This document shows positions 7,843 through 17,855 of a stretch of 64,000 bases of DNA, piece by piece. The notes under the pieces were generated by a model, which was given only the letters and a program-made list of their open reading frames with translations, ran no database searches and was not told the origin of the DNA. The stretch is from Modestobacter versicolor (GTDB lineage: Bacteria; Actinomycetota; Actinomycetes; Mycobacteriales; Geodermatophilaceae): contig NZ_JACIBU010000001.1 in the NCBI RefSeq assembly GCF_014195485.1, positions 3,968,001 through 4,032,000 of the forward strand. The letters run 5' to 3'. Every line of letters begins with the position of its first letter. The first letter of the stretch is position 1. The position numbers were made by a program, and so were the translations under genes.

Positions 7843-8946
7843 ATGACAGCCAGTGGTCCGGGCGAGCACGAGCGCGGCCCCGAGGTCGGAGGCCCCGCCG
7901 CGGCTCGGCCGGAGCCTCCTCACGGACCGGCGCAGCAGCAGCCGTACGGCCAGCAGCCCGGCTGGGGGCAGCAGCCCGGGTACGGCCAGCAGCCGGGCTA
8001 CGGCCAGCAGCCCTACGGCCAGCAGCAGGGGTACGGCCAGTCCTACGGGCAGCAGCCCGGCTACGGCCAGCCCCACGGGCAGCAGCCCGGGTACGGGCAG
8101 CCGTCCTACGGTCAGCAGGCCGGCTACGGCCAGCCCGGCGGGTACGGACCCGGCCCGGTGTACGGCAGCCAGCCCGCCTACGGTCCGCCGCGGACGCCGA
8201 TCAGCTTCGACCTCCGGCGGCTGCGCGTCGCCGACTACGCCATCGCCGCGCTGACCGTGCTCGTGCTGGTGTTCATGGTGCTGTCCTGGGACGGCGACGG
8301 GTACTACTACGACTACAACGGCTTCGACGTCTCGCCGATGACGTTCGGCTTCGTCCTCCTGGTGCTCGCCGGCGTCTGGACCGTCGTGAGCTCCGCGGCC
8401 GACCTGCGACTGCCGTTCCCCGCTGCCGCCGTCACGGTCGGGCTCACCGGGCTCGCCCTGCTGATGACGCTGATCGCCTGGATCCGCAGCTTCGAGGACG
8501 GTTTCAGCGTCTTCGCCTTCCTCACCTTCCTGTCGGTCATCGTGGCGACGGCGGCCGCCGTCCTGATGCTGCTGCCCCAGCTGCGCAACCGGGCCGCGCT
8601 CGGCGGTCAGCTGGGCCAGGCGGCGCAGTGGGCCAACCGCCCGGGCGCGGCGTTCCCCGGCGGCCAGCAGCACCAGCAGGGGTGGCAGCAGCCGGGCCAG
8701 TACGCGCAGGGCCAGCCCGCGCCGGGTCAGTGGCCGCAGGGTCAGCCCGCGCAGGTCCAGTGGCCGCAGGGTCAGCCGCCGCAGGGCCAGCCGCCACAGG
8801 GCCAGCCCCCGCAGGGGTCGCCGCCCTCCTCGGGGCCGTCCCCGGCATGGGGCGGCCCCGCGCAGCAGCCCGGCGGCGCCACGGCCTGGCGCCCCGGGCC
8901 GCCGCCGCCCCCTCCGGCCGGTCCGGGCCCGCACCAGGGCTCCTGA
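7843..8946 (+). CDS. DUF5336/34-kDa-antigen-like membrane protein with YGQQPG repeats (copy 1)
   Basis: 367 residues from ATG 7843, preceded by GAGGAG. Residues 1-115 are a low-complexity tail of about a dozen YGQQPG-type units; then [14 protein letters not shown] begins a block of four membrane segments (residues about 125-250: [51 protein letters not shown]); the C-terminus is another Gln/Pro-rich disordered region of QGQPPQ units. Position between sucCD and the PerM-like gene corresponds to Rv0954 in M. tuberculosis, a septal four-TM protein of the same layout. A role at the divisome is inferred from that match. The next gene is a paralogue. Confidence 0.75.
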   Translation: MTASGPGEHERGPEVGGPAAARPEPPHGPAQQQPYGQQPGWGQQPGYGQQPGYGQQPYGQQQGYGQSYGQQPGYGQPHGQQPGYGQPSYGQQAGYGQPGGYGPGPVYGSQPAYGPPRTPISFDLRRLRVADYAIAALTVLVLVFMVLSWDGDGYYYDYNGFDVSPMTFGFVLLVLAGVWTVVSSAADLRLPFPAAAVTVGLTGLALLMTLIAWIRSFEDGFSVFAFLTFLSVIVATAAAVLMLLPQLRNRAALGGQLGQAAQWANRPGAAFPGGQQHQQGWQQPGQYAQGQPAPGQWPQGQPAQVQWPQGQPPQGQPPQGQPPQGSPPSSGPSPAWGGPAQQPGGATAWRPGPPPPPPAGPGPHQGS

Positions 8947-9088
8947 CCTGGGGGGGGGGTCCGCCCCGATCGCGGCGCCGGGCCGGCAGAACGAGATCGG
9001 ACGCCGACCCACGTTCGGGGGACTGTGCGATCACCGTCCGTACCGGGACACTCCTCTCCATGATCAACAACACAGGAGGAGCGTCACG

Positions 9089-9931
9089 ATGACGTCCAGC
9101 GGTCCGGAGCAGACGCCGAGCGGTCCGGCGCAGCCGCCGCTCTCCGCCCAGGGGAACACCCCACCCGCCCAGGGACCCGCGGGTCCGGGCGCACCGTCGT
9201 CCGGCCGGTCGGGCTTCGACCTGGGCCGGCTCCGGCTGGCCGACGTGGCCGTGCCCGTCGGGACCCTGCTCTACCTGGTCTTCATGGTCATCCCGTGGTT
9301 CAGCGTCGAGGGGTTCGACCTGGGCTCCGGCTACAGCATCCCGGGCGTCTCGGTGAACGGGTTCGACTCGGGCACCCTGACCTTCGCGTTCGTGCTGCTG
9401 CTGCTGGCCTCGGCGTGGGCGCTGCTGCCGGCCTTCGCCGACGTCGCCGTCCCGTTCCCGCGGTCCTTCCTGACCGCGGGCCTGGCGGGGCTGGCCTTCG
9501 TGCTGACGCTGATCGAGTGGCTGAGCACCTTCGACGCCGGCTTCACGCTGATGGGGCTGCTGACGTTCCTCTCGTCGGTCGCGATCCTGGTGTTCGCGGT
9601 GCTCCGGCTGCTGCCGGAGCTGCGGAGCAGCGGCACGATGCCGGGCCGGCTCTCCGGCGCAGCGCAGTGGGCCAACCAGTCGGCGCCGCAGTTCGGCGGC
9701 GGCGGCAAGGGCACGCCGACCGCACCGACCGCACCGACGGCGCCGGCGCCGGCGGCGCCGTTCGCCGGCCAGCCCGCCCACGGCCAGCCGCCTGCCTACG
9801 GCCAGCCGGCTCCGGCGGCGCCGCAGGGCCCGCCGCCCGGCTACACCCCGCCGCCGCCCACCCAGCCCCCGCACGGGCAGGCGCCGTACGGCCAGCAGCC
9901 GCCGGCTCCGGGCGGGTCCCCGACGGTCTGA
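9089..9931 (+). CDS. DUF5336/34-kDa-antigen-like membrane protein (copy 2)
   Basis: 280 residues from an ATG with a strong AGGAGG site. It repeats the layout of the preceding gene: a short Pro/Gly-rich N-terminus, the shared boundary FDLGRLRLADVAVPVGTLLY (compare [19 protein letters not shown]), four membrane segments ending in LRLLPELRS, the shared AAQWAN motif, and a disordered Ala/Pro/Gly-rich tail with YGQ units. The N-terminal YGQQPG array of copy 1 is absent. It is therefore a tandem duplicate that has diverged in its disordered parts. It is followed by its own terminator. Confidence 0.75.
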   Translation: MTSSGPEQTPSGPAQPPLSAQGNTPPAQGPAGPGAPSSGRSGFDLGRLRLADVAVPVGTLLYLVFMVIPWFSVEGFDLGSGYSIPGVSVNGFDSGTLTFAFVLLLLASAWALLPAFADVAVPFPRSFLTAGLAGLAFVLTLIEWLSTFDAGFTLMGLLTFLSSVAILVFAVLRLLPELRSSGTMPGRLSGAAQWANQSAPQFGGGGKGTPTAPTAPTAPAPAAPFAGQPAHGQPPAYGQPAPAAPQGPPPGYTPPPPTQPPHGQAPYGQQPPAPGGSPTV

Positions 9932-9937
9932 CCGCGT

Positions 9938-9979
9938 CGCCGGGCCGGCTCGTCGAGCGTGAGATGAGCCGGCCCGGCG
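9938..9979 (+). terminator. terminator after the DUF5336-like pair
   Basis: A 14-base perfect inverted repeat (CGCCGGGCCGGCTC at 9938-9951, its complement at 9966-9979) with a 14-base loop, beginning seven bases after the stop codon. Confidence 0.75.
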
Positions 9980-10022
9980 CGTGCACCGCGCGCCCTCCAG
10001 CCGCGCTTGCGAGAGTGGAGGG

Positions 10023-11219
10023 GTGACCTCCCTGCTGGCGCGGCTGCCGTCCCTCGGGCCGGGACGGCCGGGGGAGCGCCGTGGCCCGGCCAGCGGCTGG
10101 CTCGCCGTGGCCACCACCCTGGCCGTCACCGCCACCGGGCTGCTGGGGCTCGGCCTCGCGCTGGTCGTCGTCCAGACGCTCGACCCCGACGGCGGGCTGC
10201 CGGTGAGCGGGTCGGCCCGGCTCGCCGGCCAGCTCTGGCTGCTCGCCCAGGGCGGCGAGCTCGACCTCCCCGCCGGGCCGCTGCGGCTGGCCCCCCTGCT
10301 GCTCACCGCCGCGATCGCCTGGGGCCTCAGCCGCGCGGCCGGTTCGGTGGTGGCGCTGCGCGACGTGCAGGACCCGGCAGCGGTGGCCCGGGTCGTCGCG
10401 GCGGTCGTCGGCGTGCACACCGTGGTCACGACCGGGACCGCGCTGCTGGTCAGCGCGCCGGAGGCGTCGGTCGACCTGCTGCGCACGGTGCCGGGTGCGC
10501 TGGTGCTCGCGCTGGTCGCCGGGGGGCTGGGCGCGCTGCGCGACTCGGGGCTGAGCGCGGAGGTCGCCGACCGGTTCCCCGGGCCGGGCCGGGTGCTCGT
10601 GCGCGCCGCGGTCGCCGGGACCCTGGCGCTGGCGGCCTGCTGCACCGCGGTGATCGCCGTCGCCCTGGTCGACGACGTCGACGGCGTCGGCCGGCTGGTC
10701 ACCGGGCTCGGGGGAGCCAGCGCGGGCGCCGCCGGGCAGGTCGGCCTCAGCCTGCTGCTGCTGCCCAACGCCGCCGCCGCCGTGATGGGCCTGGCCGCGG
10801 GGCCGGGCTTCCTGGTCGGCGCGGGCACCTTCGTCTCCACCGGCGGGGTCACCCTGGGCAGCGTCCCCGCGCTCCCGCTGATGGCCGCCCTCCCCGACAC
10901 CCAGGCGGTGCCGCTGCTGGCCTTCCTGTCCCAGGCGCTGCCGGCGCTGGCCGGCCTGGTCGCCGGCGCGGCGGTCGGCCGGCGGCTCGGGGACGCCGAC
11001 GGCGGTGCGCTCACCGCCGCGCTGTGGGGCGTGGTCGCCGGGGTCGGGGTCGGCGTGCTGTCGGGGCTGTGGGTCCTGCTGGCGTGGGGGCGCCTGGGCG
11101 ACGCCGGGCTGGCGGAGGTCGGGGCACCGGCGCTGGCCACCGGGCTGGCGATCGCCGCCCAGGCCGGGATCGCCGCCGGTCCGGTGGCCGCGGTCACCCG
11201 CTGGCGCAACCGCGGCTGA
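10023..11219 (+). CDS. DUF6350 family membrane protein (PerM-like)
   Basis: 398 residues from GTG 10023. It has around ten hydrophobic segments (for example WLAVATTLAVTATGLLGLGL, VLVRAAVAGTLALAACCTAV, AALWGVVAGVGVGVLSGLWV) with almost no soluble domain. A protein of this length and topology directly upstream of purN-purH is DUF6350; the mycobacterial member PerM (Rv0955) supports cell division by stabilising FtsB under divalent-cation limitation. The family call rests on position and topology more than on a motif. A GAGAGT hexamer six bases before the GTG may be a degenerate -10 of a leaderless mRNA. Confidence 0.75.
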   Translation: MTSLLARLPSLGPGRPGERRGPASGWLAVATTLAVTATGLLGLGLALVVVQTLDPDGGLPVSGSARLAGQLWLLAQGGELDLPAGPLRLAPLLLTAAIAWGLSRAAGSVVALRDVQDPAAVARVVAAVVGVHTVVTTGTALLVSAPEASVDLLRTVPGALVLALVAGGLGALRDSGLSAEVADRFPGPGRVLVRAAVAGTLALAACCTAVIAVALVDDVDGVGRLVTGLGGASAGAAGQVGLSLLLLPNAAAAVMGLAAGPGFLVGAGTFVSTGGVTLGSVPALPLMAALPDTQAVPLLAFLSQALPALAGLVAGAAVGRRLGDADGGALTAALWGVVAGVGVGVLSGLWVLLAWGRLGDAGLAEVGAPALATGLAIAAQAGIAAGPVAAVTRWRNRG

Positions 11220-11249
11220 CGCGGCGGCAGGCGGCCGAGGGCGCGCAGC

Positions 11250-11255
11250 TAGGGT
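11250..11255 (+). promoter_or_regulatory. -10 hexamer (TAGGGT) of purN, leaderless type
   Basis: TAGGGT matches TANNNT and lies six bases before the purN GTG, so the mRNA should begin at the start codon. No strong -35 was found. Confidence 0.55.
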
Positions 11256-11261
11256 CCTTGC

Positions 11262-11912
11262 GTGTCCGCCGACGCGCCCGCCGTCCCGCGGTCCCGCCCC
11301 GTCCGGTCGCGGGTCGTCGTCCTGCTGTCCGGCACCGGGAGCCTCTTCGCCGCCCTGCTGGCCGCCGCGGCCGCACCGGGGGCCCCGTTCGAGGTCGTCG
11401 CCGTCGGCGCTGACCGCCCGGACGCCGGCGGCCTCGCGCACGCCGCCGCGCACGGCGTGGAGACCTTCGTGACCGCGCTGGGCGACCACCCCGACCGCGC
11501 CGCCTGGGACCGGGCGCTGGCCGCCGAGCTCACCGCCCGCCGTCCGGACTGGGTGGTCTCGGCCGGGTTCATGAAGCTGCTGGGCCCCGCCGTGCTGGGC
11601 GCCTTCCCCGGCCGGGTGGTCAACACCCACCCGGCGCTGCTGCCCGCCTTCCCCGGCGCGCACGCCGTCCGGGACGCCCTGGCCGCCGGGGTCACCACCA
11701 CCGGCGCGACCGTCCACCTCGTCGACGCCGGCGTCGACACCGGCCCGGTGCTCGCGCAGCGGCCGGTACCGGTGCTGCCCGGCGACGACGAGGCCACCCT
11801 GCACGAGCGGATCAAGACCGAGGAGCGCGAGCTCCTGGTGCAGACCCTGGCCGGCCTGGTGGCCGCCGGGCTGCCCCCGACCGTCGTACCCACCGAGGAG
11901 AGCACCCGATGA
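11262..11912 (+). CDS. purN: phosphoribosylglycinamide formyltransferase (GART)
   Basis: 216 residues. The phosphate loop is [16 protein letters not shown], with Leu where most PurN have Asn (GTGSN); the catalytic site [16 protein letters not shown] supplies the Asn and His, and the Asp is in [13 protein letters not shown]. The enzyme transfers the formyl group of 10-formyl-THF to GAR, step three of purine synthesis. Its stop overlaps the purH start (ATGA), so the two are translationally coupled; folD nearby supplies the folate cofactor. Confidence 0.95.
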   Translation: MSADAPAVPRSRPVRSRVVVLLSGTGSLFAALLAAAAAPGAPFEVVAVGADRPDAGGLAHAAAHGVETFVTALGDHPDRAAWDRALAAELTARRPDWVVSAGFMKLLGPAVLGAFPGRVVNTHPALLPAFPGAHAVRDALAAGVTTTGATVHLVDAGVDTGPVLAQRPVPVLPGDDEATLHERIKTEERELLVQTLAGLVAAGLPPTVVPTEESTR

Positions 11913-13459
11913 GTGACCGCATCCCCGTCCGCCGCGCGCTGCTCGGCGTCTACGACAAGAACGGGATCGAGGAACTGGCCCGAGGGCTCGCCGCGGCCGG
12001 CGTCGAGCTGGTCAGCACCGGGGCCACCGCGGCCCGGATCGCCGCCGCCGGCCTGCCGGTGACGCCGGTGGAGCAGGTCACCGGCTTCCCCGAGGCGCTC
12101 GACGGCCGGGTGAAGACGCTGCACCCGTCGGTGCACGCCGGGATCCTGGCCGACCGGCGCAAGCCCGACCACGTGCGCCAGCTCGAGGAGCTGGGCATCG
12201 CGCCGTTCGACCTCGTGGTGGTCAACCTCTACCCGTTCAGCGACACGGTGGCCTCGGGCGCCTCGCCCGACGAGTGCATCGAGCAGATCGACATCGGCGG
12301 CCCGGCGATGGTGCGCGCGGCCGCGAAGAACCACCCGTCGGTGGCGGTCGTCGTCGACCCGGGCCGCTACGACGAGGTCGTCGATGCGGTCGGCGCCGGC
12401 GGCTTCACCCTCTCCCAGCGGCAGGGCCTGGCCGCCGAGGCGTTCCGGCACACCGCCGCCTACGACGTCGCGGTCGCGTCCTGGATGGGCAACGTGCTGG
12501 CCCCGGACGACGAGAGCGGCTTCCCGGCCTGGGTGGGCGGGAGCTGGGAGCGCGCCGACGTGCTGCGCTACGGCGAGAACCCGCACCAGGGCGCCGCGCT
12601 GTACCGCAGCGGTCAGCCCGGGCTGGCCGACGCCGAGCAGCTGCACGGCAAGCCGATGTCCTACAACAACTACATCGACACCGACGCCGCCTGGCGCGCC
12701 GCGCACGACCACGACGACCCCTGCGTGGCGATCATCAAGCACGCCAACCCGTGCGGGATCGCCGTCGGTGCCGACATCGCGGCAGCGCACCGCAAGGCGC
12801 ACGCCTGCGACCCGGTCTCGGCCTTCGGTGGCGTGATCGCGGCCAACCGCGAGGTCGACCTGACCCTCGCCGAGCAGGTCGCCGAGGTGTTCACCGAGGT
12901 CGTCGTCGCGCCGTCGTTCACCGAGGACGCCCTCGGCGTGCTCACCCAGAAGAAGAACATCCGGCTGCTGCAGATGCCGACCGCGCCCCGGCTGTCGGTG
13001 GAGCTGCGGCCGGTCAGCGGCGGGCTGCTGCTGCAGACCGCCGACCGGATCGACGCCCCCGGCGACGACCCGACCAGCTGGACGCTCGCCACCGGTCAGC
13101 CGGTGGACGCCGCGGGCCTCGACGACCTGGTCTTCGCCTGGCGCTCGGTGCGCGCGGTGAAGAGCAACGCGATCCTGCTGGCCAGCGACAAGGCCACCGT
13201 CGGCGTGGGCATGGGCCAGGTCAACCGGGTCGACTCGGCCAAGCTCGCCGTCGCCCGGGCCGGTGAGCGGGCCGCCGGCTCGGTCGCCGCCTCCGACGCG
13301 TTCTTCCCCTTCGCCGACGGCCTGCAGGTGCTGCTGGACGCCGGGGTGAAGGCCGTCGTCCAGCCCGGCGGCTCGATGCGCGACGAGGAGGTCGTCGCGG
13401 CCGCGGAGGCCGCCGGGGTGACCCTGTACCTCACCGGCACCCGGCACTTCGCGCACTGA
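11909..13459 (+). CDS. purH: bifunctional AICAR formyltransferase/IMP cyclohydrolase
   Basis: 516 residues, the normal length. The N-terminal cyclohydrolase (MGS-like) domain carries [27 protein letters not shown] and [15 protein letters not shown]; the C-terminal transformylase has [28 protein letters not shown] (catalytic Lys and His) and [13 protein letters not shown]. It carries out the last two steps of IMP synthesis. It overlaps purN by four bases and ends before a strong terminator-like hairpin facing the convergent downstream gene. Confidence 0.97.
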   Translation: MSDRIPVRRALLGVYDKNGIEELARGLAAAGVELVSTGATAARIAAAGLPVTPVEQVTGFPEALDGRVKTLHPSVHAGILADRRKPDHVRQLEELGIAPFDLVVVNLYPFSDTVASGASPDECIEQIDIGGPAMVRAAAKNHPSVAVVVDPGRYDEVVDAVGAGGFTLSQRQGLAAEAFRHTAAYDVAVASWMGNVLAPDDESGFPAWVGGSWERADVLRYGENPHQGAALYRSGQPGLADAEQLHGKPMSYNNYIDTDAAWRAAHDHDDPCVAIIKHANPCGIAVGADIAAAHRKAHACDPVSAFGGVIAANREVDLTLAEQVAEVFTEVVVAPSFTEDALGVLTQKKNIRLLQMPTAPRLSVELRPVSGGLLLQTADRIDAPGDDPTSWTLATGQPVDAAGLDDLVFAWRSVRAVKSNAILLASDKATVGVGMGQVNRVDSAKLAVARAGERAAGSVAASDAFFPFADGLQVLLDAGVKAVVQPGGSMRDEEVVAAAEAAGVTLYLTGTRHFAH

Positions 13460-13464
13460 ACGGG

Positions 13465-13497
13465 GGCCCCGCTGCCCCCCACCCCCGCAGCGGGGCC
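13465..13497. terminator. terminator between purH and a convergent gene
   Basis: An 11-base perfect stem GGCCCCGCTGC/GCAGCGGGGCC around CCCCCACCCCC, followed by GTT. The CTGCCCCCCACC segment resembles the start of the dispersed structured repeat described at 16,540, 21,326 and 37,801, so it may be a short relative of it. Confidence 0.75.
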
Positions 13498-13517
13498 GTT
13501 CCAGCGTGTCGCCTGGG

Positions 13518-14216
13518 TCAGCGCAGCCGGGGGTGGGTCATCAGCGCCTTGAGCGCGCCGAGGAACCCGAGGCCGGCCACCGCGACGGTGAACCAGCCGC
13601 CGACCGCCCAGCGCTGCACGTCCCAGTTGGCATCGGCCAGCGGCACCAGCACCGCGGCGGCCACCACCAGGCTCACCAGCAGGGCCAGCACGCCCAGGAA
13701 CCGGTGGCTCTTGGCCGGGACGAACGCCAGCAGCCCGAGCACGAACAGCGCCGCGCCGCCGAACACCACCGCCAGCGGCTCCCAGGTGTCCCGGTCGTCC
13801 AGCCGCTGCGGGTCGCCCAGGTCGTCGATGCCGTCGGTCACCAGGTCCAGGCCGGTCCCGCCGCCGTTCACCCACACGACGAGCAGGCTGACCCCGGCGG
13901 CGATGCCCGCCAGGAGCAGCAGCAGCCCGGCGAGGGTGTCCGCGCGGCGCACCAGCACCGGGGCGTCGCGGTAGTCGGGCTGGGTCGACGTCCCGTCGTC
14001 CCACTGCTGGTCGGTCGCGGCCTGGTCCCAGATCTCGGGCTGCCCGGTGTCCGGCGGCCGGGGCGAGGGGTACGGGGCGGTGCCGCCCACCACCGTGTCG
14101 TATCGGGGATCGGCTCCGCCGGGGTGCACGACCTCCGTCGGCTGGTCGGCCAGCGGCCGGCCGGGGAACGCGGTGCTGCCGTTCGGGTCGTCGTACCGGC
14201 GGTCGGGCTCGCTCAT
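13518..14216 (-). CDS. hypothetical four-TM membrane protein
   Basis: 232 residues from ATG 14216 with GGAGGAGG eight bases upstream. The first 90 residues are hydrophilic and Pro/Asp-rich; then come four membrane segments ([76 protein letters not shown]). I recognise no domain. It sits between purH (convergent) and folD (divergent). Confidence 0.65.
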   Translation of the reverse strand: MSEPDRRYDDPNGSTAFPGRPLADQPTEVVHPGGADPRYDTVVGGTAPYPSPRPPDTGQPEIWDQAATDQQWDDGTSTQPDYRDAPVLVRRADTLAGLLLLLAGIAAGVSLLVVWVNGGGTGLDLVTDGIDDLGDPQRLDDRDTWEPLAVVFGGAALFVLGLLAFVPAKSHRFLGVLALLVSLVVAAAVLVPLADANWDVQRWAVGGWFTVAVAGLGFLGALKALMTHPRLR

Positions 14217-14299
14217 CCGGGGCCTCCTCCACGCGCGGACCACGGCGGGTCCGGGCGCCTCTCGGTGCCGTCGAGCCTAGGGCCGACGGCGTCGTCGGG

Positions 14300-14305
14300 C
14301 AGACT
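14300..14305 (+). promoter_or_regulatory. candidate -10 (CAGACT) of folD
   Basis: CAGACT lies seven bases before the folD GTG. The same hexamer with the same spacing precedes the YihY gene at 25201, so it may be a functional variant of TANNNT. Confidence 0.35.
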
Positions 14306-14312
14306 GCACCAC

Positions 14313-15182
14313 GTGGCGGCGACGACTCTGGACGGAAGGGTGACCGCGGCGGCGATCCGGGCCGAGCTCACCGAACGGGTGGCCGGCCTGGCGGCGGCCG
14401 GACGTCGCCCGGGGCTGGGCACGCTGCTGGTCGGCGACGACCCGGGCAGCCGGTGGTACGTCTCGGCGAAGCACTCCGACTGCGCGCAGGTCGGCATCGC
14501 CAGCATCCAGCGGGAGCTGCCCGCCACCGCCGACCTGGCCGAGGTCCTCGCCGTCGTCGACGAGCTGAACGCCGACCCGGCGTGCACCGGCTACATCGTG
14601 CAGCTGCCCCTCCCGCGGGGCATCGACGAGAGCGCCGTCCTGGAGCGCATCGACCCGGCCAAGGACGCCGACGGGCTGCACCCGGTCAACCTGGGGCGGC
14701 TGGTCCTCGGCGTGCCCGGCCCGCTGCCCTGCACCCCGCTCGGCATCGTCGAGCTGCTGCGCCGCCACGACGTCCCGCTCGCCGGCGCCGAGGTGGTGGT
14801 CGTCGGCCGCGGCATCACGGTGGGCCGGCCGCTCGGGCTGCTGCTCACCCGCCGCACCGAGAACGCCACCGTGACCCTCTGCCACACCGGCACTCGCGAC
14901 CTGGCCGCGCACACCCGGACCGCCGACATCGTGGTCGCCGCGGCCGGTGTGCCGGGGCTGGTCACCGCCGGCATGGTCAAGCCCGGTGCCGCGGTGCTCG
15001 ACGTCGGCGTGAGCCGGGTCGACGGGAAGATCGCCGGTGACGTCGCCGCCGACGTCCGCGAGGTGGCCGGCTGGGTGGCCCCCAACCCCGGCGGCGTGGG
15101 CCCGATGACCCGGGCGATGCTGCTGGCCAACGTCGTCCTGGCCGCCGAGCAGGCCGCCGCGGCCGAGGTGCTCACCGCATGA
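14313..15182 (+). CDS. folD: bifunctional methylenetetrahydrofolate dehydrogenase/methenyl-THF cyclohydrolase
   Basis: 289 residues from GTG 14313; an in-frame extension upstream is antisense to the previous gene and not protein-like. [13 protein letters not shown] and [16 protein letters not shown] are FolD signatures, [10 protein letters not shown] and [17 protein letters not shown] form the NADP-binding region (here with RGITVG in place of the usual RSxxVG), and [14 protein letters not shown] and [14 protein letters not shown] close the fold. It makes 10-formyl-THF for PurN and PurH. The following DUF3017 gene overlaps by four bases. Confidence 0.95.
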   Translation: MAATTLDGRVTAAAIRAELTERVAGLAAAGRRPGLGTLLVGDDPGSRWYVSAKHSDCAQVGIASIQRELPATADLAEVLAVVDELNADPACTGYIVQLPLPRGIDESAVLERIDPAKDADGLHPVNLGRLVLGVPGPLPCTPLGIVELLRRHDVPLAGAEVVVVGRGITVGRPLGLLLTRRTENATVTLCHTGTRDLAAHTRTADIVVAAAGVPGLVTAGMVKPGAAVLDVGVSRVDGKIAGDVAADVREVAGWVAPNPGGVGPMTRAMLLANVVLAAEQAAAAEVLTA

Positions 15183-15523
15183 CCGGCCCGGCCCGCCCGG
15201 CGCCGGGCCAGCGCGGGGTGCAGCCGCAGCGCCCCCCGCTGTACCTGCGCCGTCCGCTGCTGGCCGGGTTCCTGCGCCAGTGGCCGCTGCTGCTGGTGAT
15301 CGTGATGGTCGGGCTGGGCCTGCTGCTCGTCGCGGTCGAGCGGTGGCGCAGCGGGCTGCTGCTGATGGCGCTCGGGCTCGTCGTGGCCGGCCTGTTCCGG
15401 ATGTTCCTGCCGGTGCGCCGGATCGGCTTCCTCGCCGTCCGGAGCCGGCCGGTCGACGTCACCCTCACCCTCGGGGTCGGGCTCGCCGTGGCCCTCATCG
15501 TGCTGGCCATCCCGCCCACCTGA
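15179..15523 (+). CDS. DUF3017 domain membrane protein
   Basis: 114 residues with three hydrophobic segments ([58 protein letters not shown]). Small proteins of this layout directly after folD are annotated DUF3017 in many actinobacteria; no function is known. It overlaps folD by four bases (ATGA) and is surely in the same operon. Confidence 0.85.
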   Translation: MTGPARPAPGQRGVQPQRPPLYLRRPLLAGFLRQWPLLLVIVMVGLGLLLVAVERWRSGLLLMALGLVVAGLFRMFLPVRRIGFLAVRSRPVDVTLTLGVGLAVALIVLAIPPT

Positions 15524-15568
15524 GTGGTGGGCGGCGGCCCCGCATGGCCGGACGACGGCGCCCGGGGC

Positions 15569-15574
15569 TAGGTT
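15569..15574 (+). promoter_or_regulatory. -10 hexamer (TAGGTT) of mdh, leaderless type
   Basis: TAGGTT lies seven bases before the mdh ATG. Confidence 0.55.
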
Positions 15575-15581
15575 TGCGGTC

Positions 15582-16535
15582 ATGGCAGAGCGGGCCCGGA
15601 ACGGCAAGGTGACCGTCGTCGGTGCCGGTTTCTACGGCTCGACCACCGCGTTGCGCCTCGCGGAGTACGACGTCTTCGACACGGTCGTGCTCACCGACAT
15701 CGTCGAGGGCAAGCCCGAGGGGCTGGCGCTGGACATCAACCAGTCCCGCGCGATCGAGGGCTTCGAGACCCGGGTCGTCGGCATCGGGGGCGGCTCCTAC
15801 GCCGGCACCGAGGGCTCCGACGTCGTGGTGATCACCGCCGGCCTGCCGCGCAAGCCCGGCATGAGCCGGATGGACCTCATCGAGACCAACGCCGGCATCG
15901 TCCGCCAGGTCGCCGAGAACGTCGCGCAGACCTCGCCGGACGCCGTCGTCATCGTGGTGTCCAACCCGCTGGACGAGATGACCGCGCTGGCGCAGCTGGC
16001 CACCGGCTTCCCCAGGGGCCGGGTGATGGGCCAGGCCGGGATGCTCGACACCGCGCGGTTCACCAACAACGTCGCCGAGGAGCTCGGCGTCCCGGTCGGC
16101 TCGGTGCGCACCCTGACCCTCGGCTCGCACGGCGACACGATGGTGCCGGTCCCCTCGCGCTGCACCGTCGACGGCAAGCCGCTGGCCGACGTGCTGCCCG
16201 CCGACCGGATCGCGCACCTCGTCGACCGCACCCGCAACGGCGGTGCCGAGGTCGTCGCGCTGCTGAAGACCGGCTCGGCGTACTACGCGCCCTCGGCGGC
16301 CGCGGCCCGGATGGCCCGCGCGGTGATCGAGGACTCCGGCGCGGTCATGCCGGTCTGCGCCTGGGTGGACGGCGAGTACGGCATCTCCGGGGTCTACCTC
16401 GGGGTCGAGGCCGAGATCGGCCGTGAGGGAGTGCGGAAGGTCGTCGAGGGCGACCTGTCCGACAGTGAGCTGGCGGGCCTGCGCGAGGCGGCTGAGGCCG
16501 TGCGCGCCAAGCAGGCCGACGTGGCCGACCTCTGA
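15582..16535 (+). CDS. mdh: malate dehydrogenase (LDH-like type)
   Basis: 317 residues. VTVVGAGFYGSTTALRL is the NAD-binding loop with Asp after strand 2 (VVLTDI), favouring NAD over NADP. AGLPRKPGMSRMDL has Arg at the position that separates malate from lactate dehydrogenases; NPLDEM and the catalytic His in LGSHGDTMVP are present. It oxidises malate to oxaloacetate in the TCA cycle. A structured repeat element starts a few bases after the stop and lies in the gap before icd. Confidence 0.95.
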   Translation: MAERARNGKVTVVGAGFYGSTTALRLAEYDVFDTVVLTDIVEGKPEGLALDINQSRAIEGFETRVVGIGGGSYAGTEGSDVVVITAGLPRKPGMSRMDLIETNAGIVRQVAENVAQTSPDAVVIVVSNPLDEMTALAQLATGFPRGRVMGQAGMLDTARFTNNVAEELGVPVGSVRTLTLGSHGDTMVPVPSRCTVDGKPLADVLPADRIAHLVDRTRNGGAEVVALLKTGSAYYAPSAAAARMARAVIEDSGAVMPVCAWVDGEYGISGVYLGVEAEIGREGVRKVVEGDLSDSELAGLREAAEAVRAKQADVADL

Positions 16536-16539
16536 AGAA

Positions 16540-16597
16540 GGACCCCACTGCCCCCCCCACCGCTCGCACGCTCGCGGCGGGATCCTGCAGCGGAGCC
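16540..16597 (+). repeat. dispersed structured repeat, copy A (mdh-icd gap)
   Basis: Reads GGACCCCACTGC, C-tract plus ACC, CGCTCGCACGCTCGC, GGCGGGATCC, TGCAGCGG. Outer CTGC/GCAG and inner CCC(A)CC/GG(C)GGG pairings make a hairpin. Copies B (37801) and C (21326, opposite strand) share the core but have different, still complementary outer stems. Confidence 0.7.
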
Positions 16598-16622
16598 ACA
16601 AGAGCAGAAGGAGAAGAAGTCT

Positions 16623-17837
16623 GTGAGCAAGATCAAGGTCGAGGGCAAGGTCGTCGAGCTCGACGGCGACGAGATGACCCGGATCATCTGGCAGTTCATC
16701 AAGGACCAGCTGATCCTCCCGTACCTCGACGTCGACCTCGAGTACTACGACCTGGGCATCGAGCACCGCGACGCCACCGACGACCAGGTCACGGTCGACG
16801 CGGCGAACGCGATCAAGCAGCACGGCGTGGGCGTCAAGTGCGCCACCATCACCCCGGACGAGGCGCGGGTCGAGGAGTTCGGCCTCAAGCGCATGTACCG
16901 CTCGCCCAACGGGACGATCCGCAACATCCTCGGCGGTGTCATCTTCCGCGAGCCGATCATCATGCAGAACGTGCCGCGGCTGGTGCCGGGCTGGACCAAG
17001 CCGATCATCGTCGGCCGTCACGCCTACGGCGACCAGTACCGGGCCACGGACTTCCGGTTCCCCGGCGAGGGCACCCTGACGCTGACCTACACCCCCAAGG
17101 ACGGCTCCGCGCCGATCGAGCACGAGGTCTTCCAGACCCCCGGCCCGGGCGTCGTGATGGGCATGTACAACCTCGACGCCTCGATCCGCGACTTCGCCTA
17201 CGCCTCGCTGAACTACGGCCTGGCGCGCGGCTACCCGGTCTACCTGTCCACGAAGAACACGATCCTGAAGGCCTACGACGGCCGCTTCAAGGACATCTTC
17301 GAGGAGGTCTTCCAGACCGAGTTCGCCGACAAGTTCAAGGAAGCCGGCATCACCTACGAGCACCGGCTCATCGACGACATGGTCGCCGCCTCGCTCAAGT
17401 GGGAGGGCGGCTACGTCTGGGCGTGCAAGAACTACGACGGTGACGTGCAGTCCGACACCGTGGCGCAGGGCTTCGGCTCGCTCGGCCTGATGACCTCGGT
17501 GCTGGCGACCCCGGACGGCCGCACGGTCGAGGCCGAGGCCGCGCACGGCACGGTGACCCGGCACTACCGCCAGCACCAGCAGGGCAAGGAGACGTCGACC
17601 AACCCGATCGCGTCGATCTTCGCCTGGACCCGGGGCCTGGCCCACCGCGGCAAGCTCGACGGCACCCCCGAGGTGACCCGGTTCGCCGAGACCCTGGAGA
17701 AGGTCTGCATCGACACCGTCGAGAGTGGCCAGATGACCAAGGACCTCGCGCTGCTGATCTCCAAGGACAGCCCGTGGCTGACCACCCAGGACTTCCTGGC
17801 GGCGATCGACACCAACCTGACGAAGGCCATGGCCTGA
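16623..17837 (+). CDS. icd: NADP-dependent isocitrate dehydrogenase (homodimeric type)
   Basis: 404 residues, the size of the eukaryotic-like homodimeric IDH family (not the 740-residue monomeric form). The start GTG 16623 is preceded by [21 protein letters not shown] and [15 protein letters not shown] hold isocitrate-binding residues; [34 protein letters not shown] and [13 protein letters not shown] are the metal- and NADP-binding regions. It yields 2-oxoglutarate and NADPH. Together with mdh and sucCD it completes a TCA cluster. Confidence 0.96.
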   Translation: MSKIKVEGKVVELDGDEMTRIIWQFIKDQLILPYLDVDLEYYDLGIEHRDATDDQVTVDAANAIKQHGVGVKCATITPDEARVEEFGLKRMYRSPNGTIRNILGGVIFREPIIMQNVPRLVPGWTKPIIVGRHAYGDQYRATDFRFPGEGTLTLTYTPKDGSAPIEHEVFQTPGPGVVMGMYNLDASIRDFAYASLNYGLARGYPVYLSTKNTILKAYDGRFKDIFEEVFQTEFADKFKEAGITYEHRLIDDMVAASLKWEGGYVWACKNYDGDVQSDTVAQGFGSLGLMTSVLATPDGRTVEAEAAHGTVTRHYRQHQQGKETSTNPIASIFAWTRGLAHRGKLDGTPEVTRFAETLEKVCIDTVESGQMTKDLALLISKDSPWLTTQDFLAAIDTNLTKAMA

Positions 17838-17855
17838 GGCAGGCGGCTGCCTGAC

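Noticed and set aside
8950..8959. G10 tract after the first DUF5336-like gene as a phase-variation switch
   Set aside because: It lies outside any coding frame or promoter core that I can identify, so slippage would have no evident effect.
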